Shown here: positions 17,387 to 27,081 of the stretch, in pieces
How the letters are laid out: each line of letters starts with the position of its first letter
Position numbering within the stretch: the first letter of the stretch is position 1
DNA from: Collinsella aerofaciens
GTDB lineage: Bacteria; Actinomycetota; Coriobacteriia; Coriobacteriales; Coriobacteriaceae
Assembly: GCF_015552075.1 (NCBI RefSeq)
Contig: NZ_JADNDZ010000082.1
Coordinates: forward strand, 1-58,508
Reading direction: 5' to 3'
DNA: 58,508 bases
The notes under the pieces: model-generated
Told to the model about the DNA's origin: nothing
The model's database searches: none
Seen by the model: only the letters and a program-made list of their open reading frames with translations
Program-made: the position numbers and the translations under genes

Positions 17387-18286
17387 TTACAGATGGCGCT
17401 CCAGGAAGCGGAAGGCTAGGCGAATCCAAGGGCGGACCGCCACCTGCTTGTCCTCGTTGTCGACCGCGGTGTTGGCGTTGCCGAGCGAAAGGCCGTGACC
17501 ACCCTGGTCGAAGACGTGCATCTCGCATGCAACGCCCTCCTCGGCCATGCGCTGCGCAAACGGGTAGACCTGCGCGATCGGCGCCGTCTTGTCGTCGGAC
17601 ACGCCCCACACAAAAGTCGGTGGCATCTGGCGCGAAACATGCGTGGTGGGGCAGATGTCGGCCAGATGCTCGTCAGTTGCCTCGCCGCCCGTCACCATCG
17701 ACAGGTAGTCGTTGAGCAAATCGCGCCCCGTCTTGCCGCCCGTCTTGGGCACGCGCAAGTCAATGCGCGGATCGCGCGTCTGCATGTCGCGCACATAGGC
17801 AAAGTCGAGCAATGGATAGCCCAGCACCACGGCATCGGGACGAATGTCGTCCGGACGCGCCCCGGCAAGTGCCGCGAAGGGGCCGGTCTTCCACTGTGTT
17901 GCCAGCGAGGCGCAAATCATGCCGCCAGCAGAAAAGCCCACGACGCACACGCGCTTGGGGTCGACATGCCACTCGTCGGCATTCGCGCGCACCGTGGCGA
18001 CCATCTTGGCAAGATCTGCCTGGGGGTGCGGAAAGCTCACGTCACCCGTAGAACTCGTGACATAGTTGAGCACAAAGGCCTGGTAGCCGCGGTCCAAAAA
18101 CGCAAACGCCACCGGGTCCTGCTCGTGCGGAGCGATATGCGTAAACCCGCCTCCGCCGCAGATGATCACCGCGGGGCGGCGGCCATTGGGCTTGTCGGGC
18201 AGCGGCTCGGCACCCAGATACGTAAAGGTCGCCGGATAATCCTCGGTCGGCTCCTCGCCCCACAGCGCATGGTTCTCGACAATCAT
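17387..18286 (-). CDS. Alpha/beta-hydrolase, acetyl-esterase-like
   Basis: A 299-residue serine hydrolase resembling the xylan/oligosaccharide acetyl esterases (BD-FAE/Aes-like). It shows the oxyanion segment VIICGGGGF, nucleophile elbow GFSAGG, an acidic residue in GVSDDKTAP and the catalytic His in GGHGLSL. There is no signal peptide, so it would act in the cytosol on imported acetylated sugars or esters. ATG at 18286 has GAAGGGAG upstream; the frame stays open for another 69 codons but without conserved sequence. It diverges from the EIIA gene. Confidence 0.85.
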   Translation of the reverse strand: MIVENHALWGEEPTEDYPATFTYLGAEPLPDKPNGRRPAVIICGGGGFTHIAPHEQDPVAFAFLDRGYQAFVLNYVTSSTGDVSFPHPQADLAKMVATVRANADEWHVDPKRVCVVGFSAGGMICASLATQWKTGPFAALAGARPDDIRPDAVVLGYPLLDFAYVRDMQTRDPRIDLRVPKTGGKTGRDLLNDYLSMVTGGEATDEHLADICPTTHVSRQMPPTFVWGVSDDKTAPIAQVYPFAQRMAEEGVACEMHVFDQGGHGLSLGNANTAVDNEDKQVAVRPWIRLAFRFLERHL

Positions 18287-18472
18287 ATGTGCTCCCTTCG
18301 CGCAAATTATGCGCCCTTGTTTTTCGCCTTCAAGCGTACCCCACTTGAACCCGTGGCGCAGAAACACACCAGCAATTAGTTTCCCTCCAACTGATATATC
18401 ACATAATCCCAGCTCAGAGGTATCGCTGAGCAGCGTAGAATAGGGGCGTTGACCAAGCCGCGAAACACATAT

Positions 18473-18482
18473 GAAACGTTTC
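18473..18482. promoter_or_regulatory. Possible catabolite-type operator upstream of EIIA
   Basis: GAAACGTTTC is a perfect 10-bp palindrome within TGAAACGTTTCC, 48 bp upstream of the EIIA start. Its half-sites resemble LacI/CcpA-family operators, but the central spacing is shorter than a classical cre site. Confidence 0.3.
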
Positions 18483-18529
18483 CGGCAAACCATACGCGCG
18501 ATATGCGCCTATTTAAGTTGGAGGCAACT

Positions 18530-19093
18530 ATGGGTCTGCTCGATTCGCTTAAGTCCACCTTCACCTCGACCGGCGAGGCGTCCGTTCCGCCCGCAGCAAG
18601 CTTCGCTACCCGCGAAGGCGTCATCTACGCCCCCGTCAACGGCGTGCTCGTCAACCTGGACGAGGTTCCCGACGAGACGATCGCCTCGGGCATGCTTGGC
18701 CAGGGCTATGGCATCGAGCCCATTACCGGCACCATCTATGCGCCCGCCAACGGCCGCATCGGCGCCACCACTGTCACCAACCACTCCATTGGTATGATCA
18801 CCGAGGACGGTCTTCGCGTGTTCATCCATGTTGGCCTGGGCACCGTGGAAATGAACGGCAAGGGTTTTGCCCGCTTTGTCGAGATGGGCGATGTGGTCAA
18901 GGCAGGCCAGCCGCTCATCAGCTTCGACCGCGAGGCCATTAAGGCCGCTGGTCACGAGGACATCGTGACCGTCATCGTCTCCGAGCTCGATCGTCTTAAG
19001 AGCATCGACCATGTCGGCGAGTCTGGAACGCTTATTGGCGGCAACCCGCTCGTCAAGCTTGGCGACCCGCTGCTGGTAGCCAAGACCAAGTAG
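18530..19093 (+). CDS. PTS EIIA(Glc)-type phosphocarrier protein
   Basis: A 187-residue single-domain EIIA of the glucose family. VYAPVNG-like repeats ([27 protein letters not shown]) form the beta-sandwich; NHSIGMI supplies His85 and FIHVGLGTV the phosphorylated His100. It takes phosphate from HPr and passes it to EIIB. The GlvC-like EIICB 8 kb away has no EIIA domain of its own, so this protein is a plausible partner for it and for other Glc-family permeases. ATG at 18530 has GGAGG upstream. It is followed by a strong terminator, so it is monocistronic. Confidence 0.92.
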   Translation: MGLLDSLKSTFTSTGEASVPPAASFATREGVIYAPVNGVLVNLDEVPDETIASGMLGQGYGIEPITGTIYAPANGRIGATTVTNHSIGMITEDGLRVFIHVGLGTVEMNGKGFARFVEMGDVVKAGQPLISFDREAIKAAGHEDIVTVIVSELDRLKSIDHVGESGTLIGGNPLVKLGDPLLVAKTK

Positions 19094-19131
19094 CCAGGCC
19101 CCGCGCCACACAGCCAAAAAGGCACCTCGTT

Positions 19132-19170
19132 AAGCGCCCGCGACCATTTGGCCGCGGGCGCTTTTCGTTT
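19132..19170 (+). terminator. Intrinsic terminator after EIIA
   Basis: AAGCGCCCGCG and CGCGGGCGCTT form an 11-bp GC-rich stem around a short loop, followed by TTCGTTT. It lies about 40 bp past the stop at 19093. Confidence 0.8.
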
Positions 19171-19275
19171 GAAAAACCATCCCGTCAATGCCTTATCTGT
19201 ATAGCCCAAATGAGCCGAGCTGCTAGAATATCGAACTGTATGGATAACTATCATTCAACCGTTATGGGAGGATAC

Positions 19276-20679
19276 GTGAACCGCACCAAAATCGCGCAGC
19301 TCTATGCCGATGCCGAGTCGCTCGGTGGCCAGACCGTCACCGTCGCCGGCTGGGTCAAGTCCGTCCGCGACATGAAGAACTTTGGCTTTGTTACGCTCAA
19401 CGACGGCAGCTGCTTCCGCGACCTGCAGGTCGTCATGAACCGCGAGGCACTCGACAACTACGACGAGATCGCCCATCAAAACGTCTCGGCCGCACTCATT
19501 TGCACCGGCACCGTCAAGCTGACCCCCGATGCGCCCCAGCCTTTCGAGCTTTCTGCCACCTCCATCGAGGTCGAGGGCACGAGCGCCCCGGATTACCCGC
19601 TGCAGAAGAAGCGCGCAACCGTCGAGTTCCTGCGCACCCAGCAGCACCTGCGCCCGCGCACCAACCTGTTCCGCGCCGTGTTCCGCATCCGCTCTGTCGC
19701 GGCTGCCGCCATCCACCGCTTCTTCCAGGAGCAGGGCTTTGTCTACGTCAACACCCCCATCATCACCACGAGTGACTGCGAGGGCGCCGGCGAGATGTTC
19801 CGCGTGACCACGCTCGACCCCAAAAATCCGCCCCTCACCGAGTCCGGCGAGGTCGACTGGAGCCAGGACTTCTTTGGCAAGCATGCAAGCCTCACCGTGT
19901 CCGGCCAGCTCAATGCCGAGAACTTTGCCATGGCCTTTGGCGACGTGTACACCTTTGGCCCCACCTTCCGTGCCGAGAACTCCAACACCACGCGCCACGC
20001 CGCCGAGTTTTGGATGATCGAGCCCGAGATGGCCTTTGCCGACCTTAACGACTACATGGATAACGCCGAGGCCATGCTCAAGTATGTCCTCAAGGACGTC
20101 ATGGCAACCTGCCCCGACGAGCTCAATATGCTCAACAAGTTTGTGGACAAGGGTCTGCTCGAGCGCCTGGACCATGTCGCCAACTCCGACTTTGCCCGCG
20201 TTACCTACACCGAGGCCGTCGAGATCCTGGAGCAGGCAGTCGCTGCTGGCCACCAGTTTGATTACCCCGTCAGCTGGGGCATCGACTTGCAGACCGAGCA
20301 CGAGCGCTTCCTGACCGAGGAGCACTTTAAGCGCCCGACCTTCGTGACCGACTACCCGGCCGAGATCAAGGCGTTCTACATGCGCATGAACGAGGACGGC
20401 AAGACCGTCGCCGCCGCCGACTGCCTGGTGCCGGGCATTGGCGAGATCATCGGCGGCTCCCAGCGCGAGGAGCGCCTGGACCTACTCGAGGCCCGCATTA
20501 AGGACCTGGGCATGGCCCCCGAGCAGTACAAGTACTATCTGGACCTGCGCCGCTACGGCTCCTGCAAGCATGCCGGCTACGGCCTGGGCTTCGAGCGTCT
20601 GGTCATGTATCTGACGGGCGTGGGCAACATCCGCGACGTCCTGCCGCACCCGCGCACCGTGGGCAACGCCGACTTCTAA
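19276..20679 (+). CDS. asnS: Asparagine-tRNA ligase
   Basis: A 467-residue class IIb aminoacyl-tRNA synthetase that charges tRNA-Asn with asparagine. The N-terminal OB-fold anticodon domain ([25 protein letters not shown]) is followed by DYPLQKK and the HLRPRTNLF segment typical of AsnRS, motif 2 [22 protein letters not shown] and motif 3 [16 protein letters not shown] use GTG at 19276 because GGGAGG lies five bases upstream; longer frames lack a site. Presence of AsnRS means the organism need not rely only on GatCAB for Asn-tRNA. A terminator follows. Confidence 0.96.
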   Translation: MNRTKIAQLYADAESLGGQTVTVAGWVKSVRDMKNFGFVTLNDGSCFRDLQVVMNREALDNYDEIAHQNVSAALICTGTVKLTPDAPQPFELSATSIEVEGTSAPDYPLQKKRATVEFLRTQQHLRPRTNLFRAVFRIRSVAAAAIHRFFQEQGFVYVNTPIITTSDCEGAGEMFRVTTLDPKNPPLTESGEVDWSQDFFGKHASLTVSGQLNAENFAMAFGDVYTFGPTFRAENSNTTRHAAEFWMIEPEMAFADLNDYMDNAEAMLKYVLKDVMATCPDELNMLNKFVDKGLLERLDHVANSDFARVTYTEAVEILEQAVAAGHQFDYPVSWGIDLQTEHERFLTEEHFKRPTFVTDYPAEIKAFYMRMNEDGKTVAAADCLVPGIGEIIGGSQREERLDLLEARIKDLGMAPEQYKYYLDLRRYGSCKHAGYGLGFERLVMYLTGVGNIRDVLPHPRTVGNADF

Positions 20680-20719
20680 TCGCATCAACGCCACAAAACG
20701 CGCATGTAACATCGCGCCA

Positions 20720-20753
20720 GCGCCTCTCGGCAACAGCCGAGGGGCGCTTTTTT
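20720..20753 (+). terminator. Intrinsic terminator after asnS
   Basis: GCGCCTCTCGGC and GCCGAGGGGCGC form a near-perfect 12-bp stem with an AACA loop, followed by six T. Confidence 0.9.
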
Positions 20754-20929
20754 CAACAGCATCCGTCAAGCTTTTGGCAAGCTTTTGGTTAGTTGAGCAG
20801 GGCTGTTGAAAACTCGACCCACCGTTTGCCGGCAGCCATCGACCGTCCAAGGCGTCATGCGTCCTTGGCCAGACTCCACGCCCTAGGCTCTGAGCCGTCA
20901 TCGCCAAAACCGGAAAGGACGTGGGCACT

Positions 20930-21715
20930 ATGACCGAATCAGTTGTTGAAAACTACGAGACCACGACCAGAGGCGCCGCCTCGATGGCAGCCTATCGCGC
21001 CGTACGTATCCTGCAGCTCTTGAGCGAGAACACCGGCGAAGACAAAGCCTTGCTATCCGACGAGTTGGTCGAGCGCCTCGCCCATCCCGACGACCCCGCC
21101 CGCATGCCCATCTCCGCGGCGCGGCGCAGCATCTACACCGCCATCTCCGCACTTCGCCATGCCGGATACGAAATTGAGTACAAGCGCGGCGTGGGCTATC
21201 GACTCTTGACCCGTCCGCTCACCGACGAAGAGATCATCCGGCTCCACGGCATGGTCATGCGCAACCGCTCCACGCCCATCGCCATTCGAAAGAGCATGGC
21301 GCAGCACCTGGTCGCCATGGCGAGTGCCGACGTTCGCGGCTACCTCGATGCACCCGAGCCTGCTCCAAGCGCAGGCGACAAATCCACCAAGGCCACACGC
21401 ACGCCCGTCAAGCGCATCGATGCCTGCGAGCTCATCGAGCAGGCCATCGACCACGGAACCACGGTGAGTTTTGATATTTCGAGTGTCACGGCACGCGGAG
21501 AGGTCGAAGTGGCGCGGATGACACTCCGGCCCTTTGCCATCAAGCAACGAGACGGCATCTCGTATCTGCTGGGAACGGTCTATGACGCGCGAGGCGCCGA
21601 TGACACGTTGCGTACCGTAGAGATCGGCCGAATGAGAAACGTCACCACACGTCTCCTCGACGGCAAGAAGCTCTTCGCCGCCCTGGACGAGGACGACGCC
21701 TCCTCCGCCGCATAA
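20930..21715 (+). CDS. Helix-turn-helix regulator with WYL-like C-terminal domain
   Basis: A 261-residue putative transcription factor. The N-terminal part has an HTH-like stretch (AARRSIYTAISALRHAGYEIEYKRGVGYRL), and the C-terminal part (LRPFAIKQRDGISYLLGTVYD...RTVEIGRMRNV) has the pattern of WYL ligand-sensing domains. ATG at 20930 with AAAGGA ten bases upstream is preferred over GTG at 20921, which would sit almost on the ribosome site. It lies 160 bp upstream of the ABC importer genes on the same strand, so a regulatory link is possible but the gap contains its own promoter. Confidence 0.7.
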   Translation: MTESVVENYETTTRGAASMAAYRAVRILQLLSENTGEDKALLSDELVERLAHPDDPARMPISAARRSIYTAISALRHAGYEIEYKRGVGYRLLTRPLTDEEIIRLHGMVMRNRSTPIAIRKSMAQHLVAMASADVRGYLDAPEPAPSAGDKSTKATRTPVKRIDACELIEQAIDHGTTVSFDISSVTARGEVEVARMTLRPFAIKQRDGISYLLGTVYDARGADDTLRTVEIGRMRNVTTRLLDGKKLFAALDEDDASSAA

Positions 21716-21784
21716 GACCCTCCGCCGCCCATTCGACTACCCGTACCGCCCATCCGATTCTGTATTAAAAAACCCGCCAGGCTG

Positions 21785-21812
21785 TTGTAAAAATGGACAT
21801 CAGCGCTACTAT
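21785..21812 (+). promoter_or_regulatory. Candidate promoter for the ABC importer operon
   Basis: TTGTAA (21785-21790) and TACTAT (21807-21812) are separated by 16 bp, 64 bp upstream of the substrate-binding-protein start. No T-box or other leader structure is evident. Confidence 0.4.
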
Positions 21813-21875
21813 AGTCCCACTTGCACTTTGTCCCAGTGCAGTGTTTCCAGCCATTTTTATACTGGGGGTAATGAT

Positions 21876-22856
21876 ATGAAGGACATCACCATCAGTCGCA
21901 GGAGCCTTCTGGTCTCCGCCGGCCTGCTCGCGCTCGCCCCGCTCGCCGGATGCGGCGGCAGCTCTGGTTCCGGCTCCGCTGCCGCCGGTTCCGACTACAC
22001 CATCGGCGTTCTGCAGCTCACCGAGCACTCCGCGCTCGATGCCGCCAACGACGGCTTCGTCAAGGCCATCAAGAAGAGCGGCCTTAAGGTCAAGATCGAC
22101 CAGAAGAACGCCCAGAACGACCAGTCCACGTGTAAGTCCATTGCCGACAAGTTTGTGGGCGACAACGTCAACCTGATTTATGCCATCGCCACGCCCGCCG
22201 CGCAGGCTGCCGCCGGCGCCACGGCCGATATCCCCATCGTGGGCTGCGCCATCACCGACTACGCCGCCTCCGGCCTGGTCCAGGACAACGACAAGCCCGG
22301 CACCAACGTCACGGGCGCTTCCGACCTCACCCCGGTCGCCGAGCAGCTCGAGATGATGCAGAAGGTCCTGCCCGACGTAAAGAAGGTCGGCCTGCTCTAC
22401 TGCACCGCCGAGTCCAACTCCGACGTCCAAATCAAGGCCGCCAAGAAGGAGCTCGACAAGCTTGGCCTCGAGTACACTGACTTCACCGTCTCGAGCTCCA
22501 ACGAGATTCAGTCCGTCGTCGAGTCTGCCGTGGGCAAGGTCGACGCGCTGTACTCCCCCACCGACAACACCATCGCCGCGGGTGCCTCGCAGGTCGGCCA
22601 GATCTGCAAGGAAAACAAGCTTCCCTTCGTGACTGGCGAGGAGGGTATGTGCATGGCCGGCGGCCTGTTCACCCTCTCCATCAATTACGAGGACCTGGGC
22701 TACGCCGCGGGCGAGATGGCCGTTAAGATCCTGAAGGGCGAGGCCAAGCCCGAAGACATGCCGATCAAGCACCTCTCGAGCAAGGACCTGGTCGTCGTCA
22801 AGAACGACGAAATGGCCGAGGCCCTGGGCATCGACCTTTCCGCTCTGGACGCGTAA
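21876..22856 (+). CDS. ABC importer substrate-binding lipoprotein (TrpX-like)
   Basis: A 326-residue lipoprotein with a twin-arginine-like start (SRRSLLVSAGLLALAPLAGC), a lipobox LAGC and a Gly/Ser-rich tether, followed by a two-lobed binding domain of the PF04392 type (YTIGVLQLTEHSALDAANDGF; IYAIATPAAQ; VGLLYCTAESNSD; YSPTDNTI). This group in streptococci includes TrpX for tryptophan or tyrosine. It is membrane-anchored outside the cell and hands ligand to the permease encoded next. ATG at 21876 follows GGGGG. Aromatic amino acid specificity is inferred only from family membership. Confidence 0.85.
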   Translation: MKDITISRRSLLVSAGLLALAPLAGCGGSSGSGSAAAGSDYTIGVLQLTEHSALDAANDGFVKAIKKSGLKVKIDQKNAQNDQSTCKSIADKFVGDNVNLIYAIATPAAQAAAGATADIPIVGCAITDYAASGLVQDNDKPGTNVTGASDLTPVAEQLEMMQKVLPDVKKVGLLYCTAESNSDVQIKAAKKELDKLGLEYTDFTVSSSNEIQSVVESAVGKVDALYSPTDNTIAAGASQVGQICKENKLPFVTGEEGMCMAGGLFTLSINYEDLGYAAGEMAVKILKGEAKPEDMPIKHLSSKDLVVVKNDEMAEALGIDLSALDA

Positions 22857-23059
22857 TGCCATACGCGGCATGCGTCTAGAGCCCGTGCTCGCGCTTTAGC
22901 CGCGTTATTCAATATCTGAGCCACAGGGGCGGGCGCTGTAGACCGGCGTCCGCCCTGCTTGTTTCAGGTAAAACAAAACGTCTGTCCGCAGCTCTTCTAT
23001 GCATTGTTACCGCTATTATGGTGAATCACGTGTCCACCCTATCCTAGGAGGTATGAAGC

Positions 23060-23983
23060 ATGCTCATTGCATTGCAGGGCGCCGTTTCGCAGGGCGTCCT
23101 CTGGGGCATTATGGTGCTTGGCGTGTTTATCACGTTCCGCCTACTCGACATTCCCGATATGACCTGCGACGGCAGCTTTGCCCTCGGCGGCTGCGTCTGC
23201 GCTGTGCTCATCGTCAATAACAACGTCGACCCGCTGCTCGCCGTGCTGGCCGGTATGTGCGCCGGCGCCATCGCGGGTGCCGTCACGGGCATTTTGACCA
23301 CCGTCTTTGAGATTCCTGCGATCCTCGCCGGAATCCTCACCCAGATCAGCCTGTGGTCCATCAACCTGCGCATCATGGGCAAGTCCAATACACCCATTCT
23401 TGCCAAGGGCACCGTGTTCTCCGCCGTCAGCAATATGACCGGTCTGCCGCAGTCCACCGTTGCCATCATCTTGGGCATCCTGCTCGCCGTGGCTATCGTT
23501 GCCATCCTGTATTGGTTCTTTGGCACCGAGATCGGCTCGGCGCTGCGAGCCACCGGCAACAACGAGTACATGATCCGCGCTCTGGGCGTCAACACCAACT
23601 CCACCAAGATGATCGCCCTCGTGCTCTCCAACGCCCTCATCGGCCTTTCGGGCGCGCTCATCTGCCAGAGCCAAAAGTATGCCGACATTGGTATGGGCAC
23701 CGGTGCCATCGTTATCGGTCTTGCCGCCATTGTTATCGGCGAGGTGCTCGGCCGTCTGCTGCCCGGCGGCCTCACGCAGTTTAGCGTCCGTCTTGCCTCC
23801 GCCGTCTTTGGCTCCGTGGTGTACTTCCTTATCCGCGCCATCGTGCTGCAGTTGGGCATGGACGCCAACGACATGAAGCTGCTCTCCGCCGTAATTGTCG
23901 CTGTGGCCCTGTGCGTGCCCGTGGTTTGGGAGCGCTATAAGCTCCGCAGCTCCTACACGAAGGGAGATGAGGCAGATGCTTAA
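23060..23983 (+). CDS. ABC importer permease (TrpY-like)
   Basis: A 307-residue integral membrane permease of the branched-chain/ribose-type (LivH-like) fold, with about 8-9 helices. GAVSQGVLWGIMVLGVFITFRLLDIPDMTCDGSF is typical of the permease that accompanies PF04392 binding proteins, and SALRATGNNEYMIRALGVN is the EAA-like loop that contacts the ATPase. AGGAGG lies upstream of the ATG. It overlaps the ATPase gene by eight bases, which implies coupled translation. Confidence 0.9.
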   Translation: MLIALQGAVSQGVLWGIMVLGVFITFRLLDIPDMTCDGSFALGGCVCAVLIVNNNVDPLLAVLAGMCAGAIAGAVTGILTTVFEIPAILAGILTQISLWSINLRIMGKSNTPILAKGTVFSAVSNMTGLPQSTVAIILGILLAVAIVAILYWFFGTEIGSALRATGNNEYMIRALGVNTNSTKMIALVLSNALIGLSGALICQSQKYADIGMGTGAIVIGLAAIVIGEVLGRLLPGGLTQFSVRLASAVFGSVVYFLIRAIVLQLGMDANDMKLLSAVIVAVALCVPVVWERYKLRSSYTKGDEADA

Positions 23984-24770
23984 GCTCTCGCATGTCAAGA
24001 AGACCTTTAACAAGGGCACCGTCACCGAGAAGCGCGCGCTCACCGGCGTCGACCTCACCCTGAATGACGGCGACTTTGTAACCGTGATCGGCGGCAACGG
24101 CGCCGGCAAGTCCACGCTGCTCAACATGATCGCCGGCGTGTACCCGCTCGATTCGGGCGTTATCGAGCTCGACGGCACCGACATCTCGCGCCTGAGCGAG
24201 TCGCAGCGCGCCAAGTACCTGGGCCGCGTGTTTCAGGACCCCATGCGCGGTACCGCTGCCGACATGCAGATTGCCGAGAACTTGGCCCTCGCCAAGCGTC
24301 GCGGCCAGCGTCGCGGCCTTTCGTGGGGCGTCACCAAGGCCGAGAAAGATGAGTACGTTGAGCTGCTCAAGCGCCTGGACCTTGGTCTGGACACGCGTCT
24401 CAACGCCAAGGTCGGCCTGCTCTCGGGTGGCCAGCGCCAGGCACTCACCCTGCTGATGGCCACGCTCACCAGGCCGCGCCTGCTGCTGCTCGACGAGCAC
24501 ACTGCGGCCCTCGACCCCAAGACGGCCTCTAAGGTGCTCAACCTGACCGAGGAGATCGTCGACGAGAACCACCTGACCACGCTCATGGTCACGCACAACA
24601 TGAACGACGCCATCCGTCTGGGCAACCGTCTGATCATGATGCACGAGGGCCATGTGATCTACGACGTGGCCGGCGACGAGAAGAAGTCGCTCACCGTGGC
24701 CGACCTGCTGCAGAAGTTCGAGGAGGTCTCGGGCGGCGAGCTCGCCAACGACCGCATGCTGCTAAGCTAA
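23976..24770 (+). CDS. ABC importer ATP-binding protein (TrpZ-like)
   Basis: A 264-residue ABC ATPase with Walker A GGNGAGKST, signature LSGGQRQ, Walker B LLLLDEHTAALDP and the H-loop VTHNM. It energises uptake by the preceding permease. ATG at 23976 lies inside the last codons of the permease gene with GAGG just upstream. A hairpin of family D follows the stop directly. Confidence 0.93.
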   Translation: MLKLSHVKKTFNKGTVTEKRALTGVDLTLNDGDFVTVIGGNGAGKSTLLNMIAGVYPLDSGVIELDGTDISRLSESQRAKYLGRVFQDPMRGTAADMQIAENLALAKRRGQRRGLSWGVTKAEKDEYVELLKRLDLGLDTRLNAKVGLLSGGQRQALTLLMATLTRPRLLLLDEHTAALDPKTASKVLNLTEEIVDENHLTTLMVTHNMNDAIRLGNRLIMMHEGHVIYDVAGDEKKSLTVADLLQKFEEVSGGELANDRMLLS

Positions 24771-24809
24771 AACCTGCCAAAAAGGGACAGGTTTATTTTG
24801 GTAGGTTTT
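24769..24809 (+). repeat. Gene-end hairpin family D, copy 1
   Basis: AAAACCTGCCAAAA and TTTTGGTAGGTTTT pair with one G-T wobble around a loop containing GGGACAGG. It overlaps the stop codon of the ATPase gene and ends in TTTT, so it can terminate the importer transcript. Confidence 0.6.
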
Positions 24810-24824
24810 ATCTGCGCAAACGCC

Positions 24825-24866
24825 AAAACCGCCGCAAAGGGACAGAGGCCCTTGCGGCGGTTTTCG
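24825..24866 (+). terminator. Second gene-end hairpin (family D, copy 2)
   Basis: AAAACCGCCGCAAAGGG and GCCCTTGCGGCGGTTTT form a long GC-rich stem around GGGACAGAG, ending in TTTTCGC. It backs up the preceding hairpin and lies 63 bp before the 5'-nucleotidase gene. Confidence 0.75.
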
Positions 24867-24928
24867 CATATTATGTCGATAATCCGATATTCAACCAGAC
24901 ATTCTGGCTAAGGACTAAGGAAACTGCC

Positions 24929-26953
24929 ATGAAAAGACTCCCCCGCTTTGCGTTGGCCGCCGCGTTGTTTGCCGGCGCGCTCGCAGGCATCCCAAGCCTC
25001 GCTTTCGCGGGAAACCTGCCCGCCGCTATTGACGGCTCCGTGGCCGTCATGCACACCAACGATATCCACGGCAGCTACAAGTACAGCTACAACGCAAGCA
25101 AGGGCACCGGCACTGTGGGCTTTGACGGACTGGCGGTTTTCTATAGCGCCCAAAGCAGCGCCCCCGATCTTTTACTCGATGCGGGCGACACCTTCCACGG
25201 ACAGTCCTTCGCCACCATGAGCGAGGGCAAGAGCATCGCCGAGCTCATGGACACCTTCTACGCCGACGGCTACGACGCAACCACGCCAGGCAACCACGAC
25301 TGGAGCTACGGCGCGGACAAACTCCGCACCATGACCGGCTACAGCACCACCGGCACGCCCTTCGCCATGCTCTGCGCGAATGCAACGTCCTCGAACGGCG
25401 TATGGAGCTCGAGCATCACGAAGACGCTCGATCGCACCTGGGAGGATAGCGAGGATCACTCCACATTCGACTACAAAATCAAGGTCGGCGTCGTCGGAGC
25501 CATGGATGAGTCGCTAGGTTCCTCGCTGCGCGCGGACCTGGTCGCGGGCACCAGCTTCTCGAGTGCCGCGAACGCCATCAATACCGAGGCAGAGCAGCTG
25601 CGCAAGGAGGGCTGCGATGTTGTTGTGTGTATCGCGCACACGCTCGACGCCAAGACCTTTGCCACGCGACTCCGTGGCGTCGATGCCCTTATCGCAGGCC
25701 ACGAGCACATCAACCTTAACGAGAAGGTGACGGGAGCCGACGGCAAGACGATCCACGTTGTCGAGGCAGGCAGCGCCTTTGCCGAGGTGGGGCTGCTTTC
25801 CATTCCGTACAAGTACAACACGAATGACACCGAGACGACCGACGATGACACGGTCACGGTCCCTGCAGACGGTAGCGACGAGAAGCTCTACACCGCCAAG
25901 AACGTCAACGACCTTTTGGCAGACCCCGACAAGGGCTCCGACTACCAAAGCCGCCTTGAAGCCGTCCGCAACAAAATCAAGCCGCTCGACGAGGACTTTG
26001 AAAACGAATCGAACAAGGTGCTCGGCACATCCACCACCAACTATTTCTACGGCGAGGACGCCGCAGGCACGCATGGTTGGGAAATGGTGCGCACCACCGA
26101 TTTCCGCCCCAGCAAGGAGGGCGACACCACCAAGGCCCAGACCATCGGCCACGTGATTTGCGGCTCCTATCTTGCCCTGACGGGCGCGGACTTCGCTATC
26201 GAAAACGCTGGCGGCATCCGCGGCGGCATCGCGGCGGGCAACGTGACCGCCGGCAACGTCATCGCCATCTCGCCCTACGGCAACACCGTGGAGACCTGGA
26301 CCATGACCGGCGCGGACTTCCTCGCAGCGCTCGAGCACTCGCTACAAATCAGCGACGATTGCAACGACAGCTACGAGCTTCAGCAGGCTTATGTGGCGGC
26401 CGGTCACACCGAGCAGGAGGCGCAAAACAAGTACAAGTGGCGCGATGACTCTGGCAGCGTTCTCTCCTTTGGCGGCATCAATGTGACGATTGATTGGACG
26501 CAGCCCGAAGGCAAGCGCATTGTGAGTGCCACACTCACCAAAGACGGCAGCACGTTCGATCCCACCAAGACCTATACCGTCGCCACCAACAACTACATCA
26601 TTACCAACACGACCGACTTCCCCACCTTCGCAAACGCCACCAAGCACACCGAGTGGGGTACCTGCGAGTCAGCGCTAAGGGCGCTGATCGGGCAGAACGG
26701 CTGGGAGAGCAAGATGGCCGGGCTCGCCGGCACCATCGGCTTCGGCTCCGCAGCCGTGGACCCCACGCCCTCACCGGCCCCGACGCCTAAGCCCTCGTCT
26801 AAGACGGACACGGCGACCACGAAGGTCATCACCAAGAAGACGACCGGTAAGCTTGCCGCAACGGGAGACCGCACGCTGGCAGTAGTTGGCGCGTGCCTTA
26901 TCGGCGGCATCATCGTCATCATGCTCGGCATTATCTGGAAGCGTCGACGCTAA
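24929..26953 (+). CDS. Cell-wall-anchored 5'-nucleotidase / UshA-like metallophosphatase
   Basis: A 674-residue exported enzyme. A signal peptide (MKRLPRFALAAALFAGALAG, cleaved near AFA-G) precedes a calcineurin-type metallophosphatase domain with MHTNDIHG, LLDAGDTFHG, TPGNHDWSYG and IAGHEHINL. The 5'-nucleotidase C domain (IENAGGIRGGI; ISPYGNTVETWTMTG) follows. The tail is Pro-rich, then LAATGD, a hydrophobic helix and KRRR, a sortase-type sorting signal. It would release nucleosides and phosphate from extracellular nucleotides at the cell surface, possibly including host purinergic signals. It is monocistronic, with a terminator behind it. Confidence 0.92.
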   Translation: MKRLPRFALAAALFAGALAGIPSLAFAGNLPAAIDGSVAVMHTNDIHGSYKYSYNASKGTGTVGFDGLAVFYSAQSSAPDLLLDAGDTFHGQSFATMSEGKSIAELMDTFYADGYDATTPGNHDWSYGADKLRTMTGYSTTGTPFAMLCANATSSNGVWSSSITKTLDRTWEDSEDHSTFDYKIKVGVVGAMDESLGSSLRADLVAGTSFSSAANAINTEAEQLRKEGCDVVVCIAHTLDAKTFATRLRGVDALIAGHEHINLNEKVTGADGKTIHVVEAGSAFAEVGLLSIPYKYNTNDTETTDDDTVTVPADGSDEKLYTAKNVNDLLADPDKGSDYQSRLEAVRNKIKPLDEDFENESNKVLGTSTTNYFYGEDAAGTHGWEMVRTTDFRPSKEGDTTKAQTIGHVICGSYLALTGADFAIENAGGIRGGIAAGNVTAGNVIAISPYGNTVETWTMTGADFLAALEHSLQISDDCNDSYELQQAYVAAGHTEQEAQNKYKWRDDSGSVLSFGGINVTIDWTQPEGKRIVSATLTKDGSTFDPTKTYTVATNNYIITNTTDFPTFANATKHTEWGTCESALRALIGQNGWESKMAGLAGTIGFGSAAVDPTPSPAPTPKPSSKTDTATTKVITKKTTGKLAATGDRTLAVVGACLIGGIIVIMLGIIWKRRR

Positions 26954-27005
26954 GCTACACCGCCGGGCCTTACAGCCCCGCCGCGTAAACCTTATATCGA
27001 GCACA

Positions 27006-27038
27006 GAAGCCCGTCCGATGTGATCGGACGGGCTTCTT
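27006..27038 (+). terminator. Intrinsic terminator after the 5'-nucleotidase gene
   Basis: GAAGCCCGTCCGAT and ATCGGACGGGCTTC form a perfect 14-bp stem with a 3-nt loop, followed by a short TT. Confidence 0.7.
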
Positions 27039-27081
27039 GGTGGGTATCATGGTTGGACGATCATTAGGAGGTTTTCCCTAC

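Noticed and set aside
21716-21875. T-box leader before the TrpX-like gene
   Set aside because: No specifier stem, AG bulge or T-box sequence is visible in the 160-bp gap; only a plain promoter is seen.
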